A stretch of 64,000 nucleotides of DNA. Origin: Venturia oleaginea (taxonomy: Eukaryota > Ascomycota > Dothideomycetes > Venturiales > Venturiaceae). The notes under the pieces are model-generated. The model was not told where the DNA came from and ran no database searches. It worked only from the letters and a program-made list of their open reading frames with translations. The stretch lies in assembly GCA_013176395.1 (NCBI GenBank), contig JABMLP010000020.1, positions 496,001 to 560,000 on the forward strand. The letters run 5' to 3'. Position numbers and translations under genes: made by a program. Shown here piece after piece: positions 43,815 to 54,713 of the stretch. The first letter of the stretch is position 1. Every line of letters starts with the position of its first letter.

Positions 43815-45126
43815 GATTGATACTAGTCTGTCAGCAGAATCAGAAGGATTAATGAGGATAATGGAAGAGACGGAGGCACTGGAAGAGTTTGTAGTCGTTG
43901 CAACTCGACCAGCATGACCTTCAAGTTGTTACCTCGGCCTTCGCTTATCCTTGCCTTCCCCGGAGAGCTTCCCTTTTTCTCACCACGACATTCCCTCTTT
44001 CATCAATCCTCTTTTGTGAGTGCAACAGACGTCTCCAGTAGCATTTTCTCGATCCTAATCACCGAACGTCTTCTCGGCTGTGCACGATTAAGCCCGGTTG
44101 TATCCAAGAGGAGCCTTGAGGACGACATGTGAAAACTAGCATCTTTCTCAAGCTCACATCAAAGGCCATGATATCCAAAAGCAAAAGTTCGAGCAAAGAA
44201 TACAGAGAAACCAGACCTACTACAGTCGGGCTAGCAGCTGAGGTCCCTTCTGCTACTACCAAACCTAGGAATCTAGCTGTATGAGCAGACTACTAACTCG
44301 GGATCGATATCGATAAATCTCTGGCAATTATCTAAATCTATCGAGATGGATCGTAGATAGATGATCATGAACTGCTTTTGGTAGTAAGAGGAAGGGATAT
44401 CGATCAAAGGACCCGCCTGCTAGTGCAACATAGAAGCAATGCCATCCGGGAGTCTCCCTTTGTGTGCGATGTCGACTACGTTCTGCTCACATTCCAAACT
44501 CAAATCGACCAAGCCCACCATCAGCGACAGGCTCTTAGCACCTATGATCCTCAGCAGTATTGGTCCGGAGGTACACCTTTCAAGTAATCGCCTTCAACTC
44601 CTCCCCGTAATGGGGCCTGTGCCCCTATGCCGCTAAATTTCGAGCCGAGCCTCAGCTGAATCCTTACACCAGCAACATCGACCCATTTGCACACGCCCTT
44701 TCAACCATCAGCGTAATTCTAAGAATAGCAGAGGCTGCCCAATCACTGCCACTTCCACCTTCCAAGTAAAGAATGAAGCCGTCGCCACTCGACAACAAGA
44801 TACTCTTGGCAAACGCCACACCAGTAGTCAACCTCTTCGTCTCCAACATGTAGCTGTTCAAGACCAATTATGTATGGTAAGCTCGGAACGTGGCGATACT
44901 TCTGGGAAATCATAGGCTATCGCAAAGGACATTCTGACCTTACTCTTACCCCGAAACGCATGCTTTCTTTGTCCACATTCAGCTGGTAATCATAGTCCAG
45001 ATGCGATGGACGACTGGGGGTGAAGTCCGCCCCCACCAAATAAGAGCAAAGATGGGCCGAACGCAAAGTATAGAAGAGCAAGGGTTAATGTCCATTCAAA
45101 CATCCTATCACAATATCTCTGCCATC
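43815..45126. other. 1.3-kb intergenic region with decayed coding-like pieces
   Basis: On the minus strand, about 45005-44945 reads SHLDYDYQLNVDKESMRFG before a GTAAGA donor, and 44867-44664 reads SYMLETKRLTTGVAFAKSIL after a GAACAG acceptor, then SSGDGFILYLEGGSGSDWAA. Downstream the frame is full of stops. This looks like the relic of a gene of unknown type. Plus-strand frames at 43914-44587 have no recognisable content. Confidence 0.35.
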
Positions 45127-45969
45127 ATGTTACTGCCGTCCTCCATCGTAGCGCTCTCGCTCCTATGCAATGCAATGGTCCACGCAGCTTCCAACCTCAC
45201 ACCTGATTATGAAGTCAAACTCCTCATGAATCCCACCGTTGTCTTGGGCACAGACAACAAACTCAAGCCCACCGTGCTCTCCACTTTCGCCATGCCAACC
45301 TCTGTCACAAAGATGAACGTCCAGTTCCTCGACACAGACAGCAAAACAATCTATAACGCTGGCTGGTCCCCTCGTATCCGAAAGATGGAAGGCGACACCA
45401 GTTTCGAACTCACCTACAAAAAACGCTACAACATTACCAACGGCGACATTGACGCAGCATTGACAACAGCAAACAACGAAGGTTTCGACTCTGGAGACAC
45501 AACTTACGAAGCCCAGGTTGAATGGGGCTATCAAAAACAAACCCTCTCCATCTCCCGCGAGAAATCAAACAGCGACTCGGGCTACTCGGCCCTGGAATTA
45601 CCAGGGACATCGAGTTCGCGAACGATGATGATCACCAACGCCCCCGACAAATTCGGCGACTGGCTTTACAGTATTTGGGGCACGGATCAACTGAACAACT
45701 CAAGGATTTATGGTCCGATTTTGGCCAAGAGGAGTATTGGCACCTGGAGCGGGATTTCCAAGTTTTATATCGAAGTGTGGCCCATCAAGGATGCGGCGGG
45801 GACGGGGACGGGGACGGGGACGGAGTATATTGTTGAGGCTTCGTTCAAGGTAAAAGATAGGGCTACGGCGAGTAGCAAGCATGATGAGCTTGTCAGCTTT
45901 TTGCAGGGGAAGGGATGGTTCGTGGCGCAGGACTCGTTGAAGACGGTGCTGATTATGCAGAGGTATTGA
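45127..45969 (+). CDS. secreted CYTH-like domain protein, 280 aa
   Basis: The frame is open from 45001, but the ATG at 45127 starts a clean signal peptide (MLLPSSIVALSLLCNAMVHA), so 280 residues are assigned. After the signal the chain has features of the CYTH/triphosphate-tunnel fold: YEVKLLMNP (E-x-K in the first strand), QFLDTDSKTIYNAGWSPRIR (YxDT..L..xGxxLRxR-like), GDTSFELTYKKRYNI (basic strand) and QVEWGYQKQTLSISREK. Such domains bind triphosphates or polyphosphate with metal. Here the protein would act outside the cell. A GTGTGTGT run is encoded by a GGGACG tandem repeat at 45799-45828. The CYTH link rests on motif order and needs a profile search. Confidence 0.75.
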   Translation: MLLPSSIVALSLLCNAMVHAASNLTPDYEVKLLMNPTVVLGTDNKLKPTVLSTFAMPTSVTKMNVQFLDTDSKTIYNAGWSPRIRKMEGDTSFELTYKKRYNITNGDIDAALTTANNEGFDSGDTTYEAQVEWGYQKQTLSISREKSNSDSGYSALELPGTSSSRTMMITNAPDKFGDWLYSIWGTDQLNNSRIYGPILAKRSIGTWSGISKFYIEVWPIKDAAGTGTGTGTEYIVEASFKVKDRATASSKHDELVSFLQGKGWFVAQDSLKTVLIMQRY

Positions 45970-46705
45970 GGTGATGGGGGAATCATGGAAGAATATCGTA
46001 ATGAGTAGATATAATGTTTTGAGCAGACGCAGTTCTTGATTTGACCTGGTGCGTTTGGGTTTGCAGGCTGTGGGATCGGGCTTGCGGCGTGGGCCGGTGA
46101 GGCGAGGATGATGAAGTTGGTGAGGGAGGAAAGTGAGGAGGGAGGGAGGCGAAGTGATGTGAGCTAAAAGTGACCTCGAGGGAATGGTGACATAGATACA
46201 AGTTGTCAACCTCAGCTGTGATGAGACCGACGGCATCAACTCAAATACCAGATCGTGACGCCACGAGTCCATTCGTCCGTTTTCGCACTGCCTCTGTCAC
46301 CTCATTCGCACCTCAACCACTGCCAGAGCTTCAGCGATATCGATGTTGAATAGAGTGCGCACTCTAGGTTTAGCTCTTCGTCAGAGTTGAATTGACGAAC
46401 TGACTGTAGTGACGGTATTTCAGCTCCTTACCACTTATCTTTCCACAGTTGCTGTTCTAGATTGGAGATCTGATTCCAATCGATATCTTCTATTCAAGCT
46501 CACAGCATAACCTCGAGTGAGAGCGAGCGTCCTGAACCTGATGAACCCACTGAGACTCTCCCTGTTACCGGTGTAAAAATATGGGCATGCCAGACCACCA
46601 TACAAAACCCCCAGTTCCGAGCTTAAGAAGGTCCAGGACCCCATCTCTTATCATTCAATACATGTACAGCCTCATCTCCTCCCTTTCCACCGAGATTCAC
46701 AACGC
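45970..46705. other. intergenic between convergent genes
   Basis: Two genes converge here. No RNA or gene recognised. Minus-strand frames at 45700-46272 are antisense to the CYTH-like gene or purine-rich 3' UTR. Confidence 0.5.
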
Positions 46706-48026
46706 CTACTCGTCAGCCAACCTTTCATCACCAAGAACTTTGATATCAACATCCACTGCCACTGCCTTGTAGGACTCAAGATTCGGCGGATCAACCAAGT
46801 CCTTTGCATTCCTAACCACTCTAACCTCCGTGGCCTTCGTTTTCAACAAATGCGCTCTAGACGGTCCATCTTCTGCCTCTTTATGACTGGGGCCACTTCT
46901 GCTCTCCGCCTCCTCGATAGCCTTTAAGTTTTCCTCAAAGTACTCATATGTTTTCCCGAGTATAGCCTGCATGCTAGCCAATACCTTCTCGGTCGCCTTT
47001 GCAAGCGGAAGTTGGACTGCCTCAACATCGTCAGGGCTCCGCCAACTAGCCACATCCTGCAGCCCAGCTTCAAACACTGCCTCTCGTAGCCGTGCAACAG
47101 TAAGGGCGGCAAACATGTCCCCTGTTCCTGAGAAGAAAACAGGATAGCTCGGTACCTCAACCCTCCACCACCTGGGCTGCCAGTCACTCGTCGCAGAACT
47201 GCCAATGACACTCAAACCCTCCTCTTCTCTAAACTTCACACTCGTGATGATTACGTGAGGAACCTGATATTCCTTGTGCAGGACTTGTATTGCGCGCGCG
47301 AGCGAAGGTAGATCGGTTATTTTGACATCAGACAGGAGTTCGGCTTCGAATTGATTTGGGAGGAGGAGGTCGGCAGAGCGGAGGAGGGATTTGTAGGCTG
47401 GAAGTACGGAGGGATTCACATAGAGGTGGCCCGCGTCACCCATTACTGGGTCCAGGACTGTTTGTTTTCGTTAGATGCCATTTCTTGCAATCAAATTGTG
47501 AGTCACAATCATACCCCAGAAGAAAGATCCGGGTTTTATTCCAGCTGAGAACTTCAGATCGCGACCAATTTTGCCAATGGCTTCTACAGCTTCGGCCGAG
47601 GGTATGTAGCCGGAGAGGAGAACATCGTAGTCGTTGAGGAGAGATTGTTGCAGGCCCGTGTAGAGTTCTGTGATTTCGTCTGCGGGCGTCTTGCAACCTT
47701 TGACCTGTTTGTAGGCGGTATGGTTACCTGGGGAAAGTGAGTTTGAGTTTGGTGTATACGAGAGCGTATTTGAGGAAGGTACTGTAGTGAACGGTATTGA
47801 TAGCTGAAACTTCGCAACCTAGATATTGCATGACAAAAGTCGCCATGGTATTTCCGACATAGCTAGAAATGAGTTCAGAAGCTGGACCAGGCCATACTCG
47901 AAGTGTGAGAGCTAAGCTCACCCGTATGTGACCTGGGTTACTTGTCAGCGAGAATCAGAAGCTGCGAAAGTCAGAGCTTACATGACTGGCAATAGCCAAA
48001 ACCTTGGTCTCCGGAATATCTGCCAT
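46706..48026 (-). CDS. BUD16: pyridoxal kinase (PdxK/Bud16-like)
   Basis: Five exons (47982-48026, 47922-47932, 47783-47862, 47515-47727, 46706-47457) with introns of 49-59 bp give 366 residues. The chain reads MADIPETKVLAIASHVTYGY then VGNTMATFVMQYLGCEVSAI, the pyridoxal-kinase start SHVxxGYVGN. Further landmarks are ADEITELYTGLQQSLLNDYD, VLLSGYIPSAEAVEAIGKIG, VLDPVMGDAGHLYV and the catalytic FSGTGDMFAALTVARL, where the Asp of GTGD is the general base. The enzyme phosphorylates vitamin B6 vitamers in the cytosol. The second exon is only 11 nt (VTYG). The C-terminal 90 residues form an extra charged tail common in fungi. Confidence 0.93.
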
Positions 48027-48428
48027 GCCCAAAGAAAGGACAAAGGAAAAGGAGAATTCTAAAGATAAAGAGTGGTTATGCAAGCTTTTGATCTTTATGT
48101 TATCGCAATGGCCTCGTAGAAATTTGATGACAGCATCAGGGTCTTCTTCACCGCGGATCGCACTAGTTGAACCCCCACCGGTCCAGGGCGGTAGTAAGCC
48201 AAATAAAAGTAGACGACGGCGCACAGGATTGACAAATGAGGCGGTGAAACTGGATTGCAGAGCAGATAAGAGAAGATCCAAGGACTCTCCGAGGTGCTAG
48301 AGTAGTTCCGCCCATGCTATGTTGATCATAACAATTATGCCTGATTCCCATACGTAAAATACGTCAGTAACCATGTGCCCGCTCATCAGACTCCTAAGAC
48401 ATCACAACAAAACATGTAGGGTATGCAT
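48027..48428. other. intergenic, no gene seen
   Basis: The pyridoxal kinase promoter overlaps the PCNA 3' flank. Plus frame 48004-48300 is antisense and unsupported. Confidence 0.5.
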
Positions 48429-49369
48429 CTATTCCTCATCGCCAATCTGTGCAACTGTTAGCTAAGGATCTGCAGACTGGTGATGAAGATTCAATGCCTG
48501 AATCGCAACTTGCCTTTGGTGCGAGATAAAATCTCAAGTAGCTGTTGTTTGCCAGCTTGTACTCAACCAATAATGGTACTTCATTTGATAAGCAGATGTT
48601 GACCTGCCCAGACAGCGAAGTGGCCTTGCAGAAGTTGACGAGGTATTTGAGGGAAAAGGTTAGAGCGACGGGCTCGGTAAGGGAGATTTCCACGCTGTTC
48701 TCAGGCTTGTCCACGTCGTTGTGAGCTCGTAGGGTGACAGCTCCATTTCCAATATCTCCTTGAGCTTTGAAGCTGACGCCTTCTTTCGTGCACTCGATGG
48801 CCACTTAAAACATTAGCTGTGGACTCTTTAGCGATCACAATGCCACGTACCTGATTCTGAGATTGACATCAAGTCTCTGCATATCCTTTGGAACTCGCCC
48901 GATGGCATGGTAACGGTGGCTGAGTATTCTGTGTCTGGAATCCCCAAGTGTTCCTGGTCGATGTCCATGAGTTTGATGTCGTACTCACTGATTCTGTCGT
49001 TGTTGGGGCTCTCGAAGACAAGATTGACGACATCCGGAGCATCTTCAGCTTTGAGTGTAAGCACATCTGAGCTCTGGGCGGCCTTCAGGACCTTGGTGAG
49101 GGAGGAAAGGTTGATTCCAAGAGCGATGTTGCGGTCGCATCGGTATGGGGAGAAAGACTCGGTCTTCAGCATCATGGAGACGAGGGCGACGTGAGAGTTG
49201 TCCATGGCCTGGAGGGCGATTCCGGAGTCATTGCAATCGAAGTTGCAGTCCTGTACGAGGTCCTTGATGGCATCAACAACCTGGGAGGGGTTAATTGTGG
49301 TTTTCGTTTACGCGCTTTCTCTCGTACCTTCTTGAGGATATCGGCTTGTTCGAGGCGTGCTTCCAACAT
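48429..49369 (-). CDS. POL30: proliferating cell nuclear antigen (PCNA), sliding clamp
   Basis: Four exons (49328-49369, 48851-49280, 48514-48803, 48429-48446) give 259 residues, the standard PCNA length. Landmarks: [34 protein letters not shown] (centre of domain 1), [20 protein letters not shown], the interdomain region [36 protein letters not shown] and [20 protein letters not shown], then the acidic end GDEE. PCNA is the homotrimeric clamp for DNA polymerases delta and epsilon, ligase and repair factors. Introns 1 and 2 are canonical. Intron 3 (48447-48513) begins GCAAGT and ends ACAG, a GC-AG intron. Skipping it would lose the correct C-terminus. Confidence 0.96.
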
Positions 49370-50268
49370 GCTGCTTGAGTGATTATGGAAACAGTGAAGA
49401 GCTTGTTGAATGATGTGCGAGTTGAGTTAGACTGAGATGCGTGGTTTGTGTCTGTGATGGAGGCAGGAAATTGATTTTGGCCCACGCGCTCGCGACGCGC
49501 CAACGCTAGCTCTATTCTATCCATCAATTTCCTCCGTCAAGCTTCCTCGCTCCAGCATCCTAGTCATTAGACTTCATATCCCCAAACCTTTCTCCAACAC
49601 CAATGGAAACCTGCCGCCTGCATTGCTTAGTAACCCCTTTCCCCAGCAAACAGGACGAAATAACATACTGAAAGGACCCTGGAAACTCGAATGCCTCCGA
49701 TTGTGCGGTAAATGATGCATCACAGCAGGGCATTCAAATTTCCTTGCCTGTTAAAGTGCACAGTACTTGGGAAACTGTTGAACGACTTGTAGGATGAAAA
49801 AGAGGCCCTGTAGTATACACACAATCTCAAATCCTACTCGGCTTCTCATTGCAATTGGATGCTTTCTTCGAGTACCAGCTTTACGTTCCATTCCACTGAC
49901 AACTTGTATCCTCCCAATTCATGGACGACACTCCATCCAGCTTCATTTGATAGCTCAAAGTCCAAACCGAAAACAGGCCCACACCTTGATTCAAGTTCCT
50001 TCATCCAAAACTACTAACACAGCTCAAGCCCTTTCGCAACCTCTCTACAAGACAACTCTACAAGACAACCCCAATTATCGAAACAGCCTTATAGCAAAAC
50101 ACCACTTTCAGCCTTGCCTCTGGCTAGCTGCATGCACTGCGCCACCTCTGCGTTTTAGTACCACACTATCGCCTAACCTCCGCCCCAGAACAACACTCTT
50201 TAAAACAGTCATTCACTTCAACCAGGCTATCCATTCCAACTCATTTCAACAACATTGATTTCGTAGCC
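49370..50268. other. promoter region between divergent genes
   Basis: 5' flank of PCNA and of the RING gene. A plus frame at 49794-50258 (154 codons) has an ATG but low-complexity Thr/Ser/Pro content and stops 10 bp before the RING ATG. It is more likely 5' UTR than gene. Confidence 0.5.
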
Positions 50269-51465
50269 ATGACTGATATCTTCTTCGCTTTCGCAGGCAC
50301 AGGCTGGATTTTCAGCTCCCAGTATTTGTCGCGCACCATCCAGTAAGCACCGGATAGCCTTGTTGGTTAGTCTAAGAATACTGATACTGAGAAGTCATGG
50401 ACTGCCCGAGGAAGTGAATGAGATCCTGAATCGACATGATTTTGGGTCTTGTCAGAATCTCTCCACTAATGAGCTTGGGGGTTGGTTTCTGGCTTGTCAG
50501 GATATGTATAGAAGGGCGTTGAATCGTAAGTACCCAGAATTCCAAAATATAGATATAAAAGAGAGCTTTTCTGATAACGAGCGATAGTCAAATCGGACGC
50601 TTCAGACTGGCGATTCCCAGAATTCCATTCTTGGTTATCGGAACACAATGTCCAGAACACGAAAATGGTCATGTGCGGCGACGCCTACGTGGGTTGGAAT
50701 ACTAATGGAAGATTCATATGGCATGGTGTCGATGACTCAGTACCTCATCTCTTGAAAACAAAAGGGCAAATTAAGACTTTGGCTTTGGGAGTAGAGGGGG
50801 CTTTTGTGGCGCTATGGGAGGATGGGACTTGTGATTGGAGTGGTTTGGAAAGATATTCCGGGTTGAACGAATAATTGCATGGAAGTGCCGTGAACGAAAT
50901 TGAAGTAAGTTCCATTTTCTGCCCAACTCTTTGAGAAAGCTAGAAATTGACGACCCTCAGTTCGTAGCTCTCAACCCAAACAAAGCTGGGGAATTCTTCC
51001 TGTTATACTCTGATAAGCGAGCAGCATTTGTAGTCGACCACATGTAAGGCGAGAAATACGACAAGCAGTCCAAGAATGCGACATCGACATTATCATCGAC
51101 GATGCAGCAGAATGGGACATCACATTAGCCGTCGTCGATAACGACAGCTTAACCTTGTCTTACGACTCAACACCCACCTCTTCACCGTCAAATATGAAGA
51201 TGCCGTTCCCCACCAAATTCCACCACCCAGCTCGCAAGAACGAGACGAGCCACTCGAATGTCCCATCTGTACCGAGGATCTGGGACGAGACGGTCCACGG
51301 AATATGCTAGCCGGATGTGAAAGCTGCGCGGGAATGTTTCACAAACGATGCGTTGGCGAGTGGCTCAAATCGCTTCAAGCCGGTAATATGGGATCGAGAT
51401 GTCCCAATTGTCGAGAAGCCATGTCTGCGGAGTTCACCGAGGAAGTTCTCAGTATGATGGTGTGA
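50269..51465 (+). pseudogene. RING-finger protein gene with several breaks
   Basis: ATG 50269 opens MTDIFFAFAGTGWIFSSQYL. Two introns (50343-50394 and 50526-50587, both GTAAG donors) lead through LPEEVNEILNRHDFGSCQNL and VMCGDAYVGWNTNGRFIWHG to TAA at 50872-50874. Coding-like sequence continues past the TAA (LHGSAVNEIE), over an intron (50905-50960) into FVALNPNKAGEFFLLYSDKR. It shifts frame near 51043 (VRREIRQAVQECDIDIIIDD) and again near 51160 (RLNTHLFTVKYEDAVPHQIP), and ends with a full C-terminal RING (ECPICTEDL, AGCESCAGMFHKRCVGEWL, CPNCREAM) to TGA 51465. One nonsense and two frame changes are needed. If the TAA is real, only a truncated protein without RING is made. Confidence 0.6.
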
Positions 51466-51616
51466 TTTCTGTTTCGTTTATACACCTATGTCTCTATACC
51501 CTCAAATTGCCATTCTTTTGTCCTTGGACGGTTTTCATGCTGTCGTGCAGAGGTGGCATGCAACAGTAATATCGAGGTAAAGCGCGGAAATGGTCAACCG
51601 CATGAGGGATAGCACC

Positions 51617-51990
51617 CTACAAGTCGATAGCCCATCTCAGTCTAGTCTTGACAAAAGAATCAGTAGGTGGACAGAATAGCGACTCACCATATGAGCCAAA
51701 GCAGACAGTATGGATGGCCATTAGAACCTCCTTCAGATGGGACGCGGCCTGATGGAATTGAGATCCAACATCTAGACGGAAAAATTTCAATGTGGGTATT
51801 CGCGAAAATCTATATCCAGTGCTGTGCATAATGTGAAGAGCAGATCGTCCATCTCCCGAGACGCCAATGCGCTCAAGCCTTCGTCAGCGTTGAAGCTCAG
51901 AAAGTGAGCTTCGGCTATGAAGAAGGCAGACTTCGCTGCTCGGTCTTCGATACAACTTCTTACCGCTGAAGGTTTGCTATTCAGCGACAT
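51617..51990 (-). CDS. hypothetical small gene with frame change
   Basis: From ATG 51990 the frame gives MSLNSKPSAVRSCIEDRAAK through LASREMDDLLFTLCTALDID and then stops after REYPH. The next frame continues plausibly from the same point (FFRLDVGSQFHQAASHLKEV, then MAIHTVCFGSYG). No GT-AG pair joins them, so a one-base change near 51805-51815 is suspected. A GTGAGT donor at about 51689 may close the gene with a last exon (TRLRWAIDL). The family was not recognised. It is divergent from the broken RING gene's 3' end. Confidence 0.4.
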
Positions 51991-52035
51991 CGTTACCGCG
52001 CCGGAAATGGCGAGCTAGTCTTGGCTCAATAGTCT

Positions 52036-54282
52036 TTACTTTCCGTTGACCACCGCCTTGGCGACAGCCTGTGCTTCTATCTTTCCGACGATCTTCTTGA
52101 CACCAAAGAATTCCTCTGTTACACCTTTGCCACCAAGCTCATGGCCGACTTCGAATACGGTGACCACACCATCCAGGCCGCCGACAGCGACTCTCTTTCC
52201 TTCCTTGCGTTCCCACGCGACTCTGTTCAGACTTCGCTTTTTCCAAGCTCCTCCTCCGAGTTTGTCACTGGTTCCGACACGTTGAACGGGCACTTCAATG
52301 TCGGCATTGAGATCCCATATTTCAAGCATACCGGCCCCATCGACTAAGGCGAAAATTCCGGGCCGAGTCGGCGACCATTTAGCGTCGAACACTAGATCTT
52401 CTCTCGAGAAATCGATTACCGGCCCTTGGATTTGAGCCGAGCCAAGAGCAGCACCGCCAGTTGATGCTGGCGAACGAACATGCCACAGTTTGGCACTCCA
52501 ATCCATACTTGCTGAGAGAACCAAATCACCAAGATCAACATCGCCATGTGCCGGATGAAAGTCAAGACTCATCACGGGAGCAGCGTGTCCAGCATATCGT
52601 ATTCGCGCATCGATGCCTGCTTTAGCGCCTGCTCGTTCGTATCGGTCGCAAGCGAAAATGGTGCCTTCCTCAGTTCCAGCAAGGAAGTAGGTAGGATCGG
52701 CTCTCGGGAAAGCTATACATAATGGAGCTACGTCCTCTGTCTTATTCGGCGATGGTGCTAACAGCTCGAGATATTCCTGTGGCTGAGCCAGCATGTCCAC
52801 GCTCCATCCACAAATCACGCCATCTGTACTGCAACTTATGATGTTGTTTGCGTTTTGAGTTCCGACGATATCAATACTGTAGACTGGATGAGTGTGTCCA
52901 GACCCCGTGAGTGGTGTCTTTTGCACGGGCAAAGGCGACTTTGAGCGCGTATCCCAAAGCACAACTTGTCCACTGTAGCAGCCGCCAACGATGAGATTCG
53001 GATTGAATGGCGAGAATTTCGCAGTGAGAACATCAGAGGAGGCATGAAACGTGTGCTCTGGCCGCGAGCGCATCTTGTCATTCCAGACTTGGACGAGACC
53101 AGCAGGATCATTGTGAGCAGTCGGGTTTTTTGTGTAAGCGGCTAATAGAAGTTCCGGGTACTGTGAAATAATTAGCATCAGTCGAAGACCTGTAGACTTT
53201 GGAGTCTCCCCATCCAAGATAAAGATGATAGATTTTCTGACGTTTCATCCCTCAGAATCGTTAGGAAAGCTGTACCGATGTTGAAGTCGAGAACTACCAT
53301 AAAAATGACACTTACATGATGTGAGAAGTCGATGTCACTAATCATGCGCTTCTTGCTACACCGCTCGTCCCAGAATTGGTGCGACTCCTTGACACGTCTC
53401 CCTCGTTTCCCACGTCCGCCATAACTCTCATCTTCGTCGTCTAGATTGGCTTTCCCTTGAGCGTAGTCGGTGAGAAGATCGTACTCCTCGTCAAGAGCTC
53501 TTTCAATGACTTTGGTGGACTGATCCAAGAAGTCTTGGAACTCTCTTGAAGCTGTAACAGCCTCTAACTCTTCATTCGATAGTTGCCTCGCGGGAAATCG
53601 CTCTTCCTCTCTTGCTGGTCGTGTAGTTTCGTTGGCCTCTTTAGGTTGTGCAGTGGCTTTTAATTCCTCCTCAATTTCTTGCCTTAATTTTTTCCTGAGC
53701 TCTTCGAACTTTTCCTCACTCTGAGCGTCTTTCTCCTCTGGCAGATGTTGATCCCAATGCTCGGTTTGGACGAGAACGTCGTACGTTATGATTTCCTTTT
53801 TGGTTGGTGCTTCTGAGGAGGGAGCTGACGGCTGCTCGTAGACTGTTACTGGCGGCGAAACGTCCAGGGTCTGAGTAGCTGAAGTGGCGTAGGTGATGGG
53901 CGGGCCGCTACCGCTCGACATACGTGGTGTGGAAGGCCTACTGATGTCCACACCCAAAACGCTTTCTAGGAGCTTGTCGACTTCTCTCAAGGGCGTTGGC
54001 TGTGCTATATACAAGGTCAGCCAGGCCAACTGGTTTATGACTGTGCAGCGTTGACCAATTTCTGGCAGTTCCCATCCATTGAACCGTGAAGAATTTCTCA
54101 ACGTCCATCTCGAGCTCGTCGTTAGATATGCGATTCAACGTACCTATGGTGCCAGTGCCGGTGGCAGCATCTTGCTTGCTCTTCCTGAGGTCCTTGTCTC
54201 TTGCGGCTCTTGCACGTCGTAGTTCTTCCAATTTGTTCTTCTTGGCGAGTATCTCTTCTTTGCGAATAGCGGCTGCGTCCAT
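52036..54282 (-). CDS. cytoplasmic dynein intermediate chain (WD40)
   Basis: Three exons (54144-54282, 53316-54004, 52036-53160) with introns of 139 and 155 bp give 650 residues. The start MDAAAIRKEEILAKKNKLEE is the coiled coil that binds dynactin p150. A TQT motif (SATQTLDVS) and VQT resemble LC8/Tctex light-chain sites. A charged helical linker precedes RMISDIDFSHHYPELLLAAY (junction spliced) and then WD repeats (GLVQVWNDK, GQVVLWDTR, GVICGWSVD, WSAKLWHV, LEIWDLN). It is a core subunit of the minus-end motor for nuclear migration and vesicle transport. The first junction uses a TATATAG acceptor and gives TIAQPTPLREVDKLLESVLG. Confidence 0.93.
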
Positions 54283-54713
54283 GGTGGAGTTGTTGGTCGG
54301 TGCTGGAGTCGAGGTGAGGGTGTTTACATGCCAGGCCGTGGCGATATTTATACGAGCTACAATGTGGAGAAATTCAGACAGACATGGGGAGAAGGGTAAA
54401 GAATGTGTTTTGAAGTCGCCAGGAATTTATCGCTATAGATTGCGTATTGTTCGAGTGATGCTGACATACCCAAGCTGGATTCCTAATGTCCTATGCTACA
54501 CCCCTGCATCGTTGGATCGGCATTTTAGAAGCTCTTCCGAGAATTAACGGGCGCAACGGATCAAGGTCCAACAAACTTCAACACCACCGACACGCCCACC
54601 AGCTATCACAATCCCATCGCCACCACCAAGACCCCACCCCATCCTTCTTGAACCCTCCGGATATCATCAATTGAGTGGTGTCGGCCCCAGGATATTGTCT
54701 TGAACAGCTCCCA
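54283..54713. other. shared promoter of dynein chain and ATP synthase e
   Basis: Divergent promoter region. Plus frame 54086-54547 overlaps the dynein gene antisense and is unsupported. Confidence 0.5.

Noticed and set aside
49794..50258. 154-residue plus-strand ORF with ATG
   Set aside because: Low-complexity Thr/Pro content, ends 10 bp before the RING gene ATG and looks like leader sequence.
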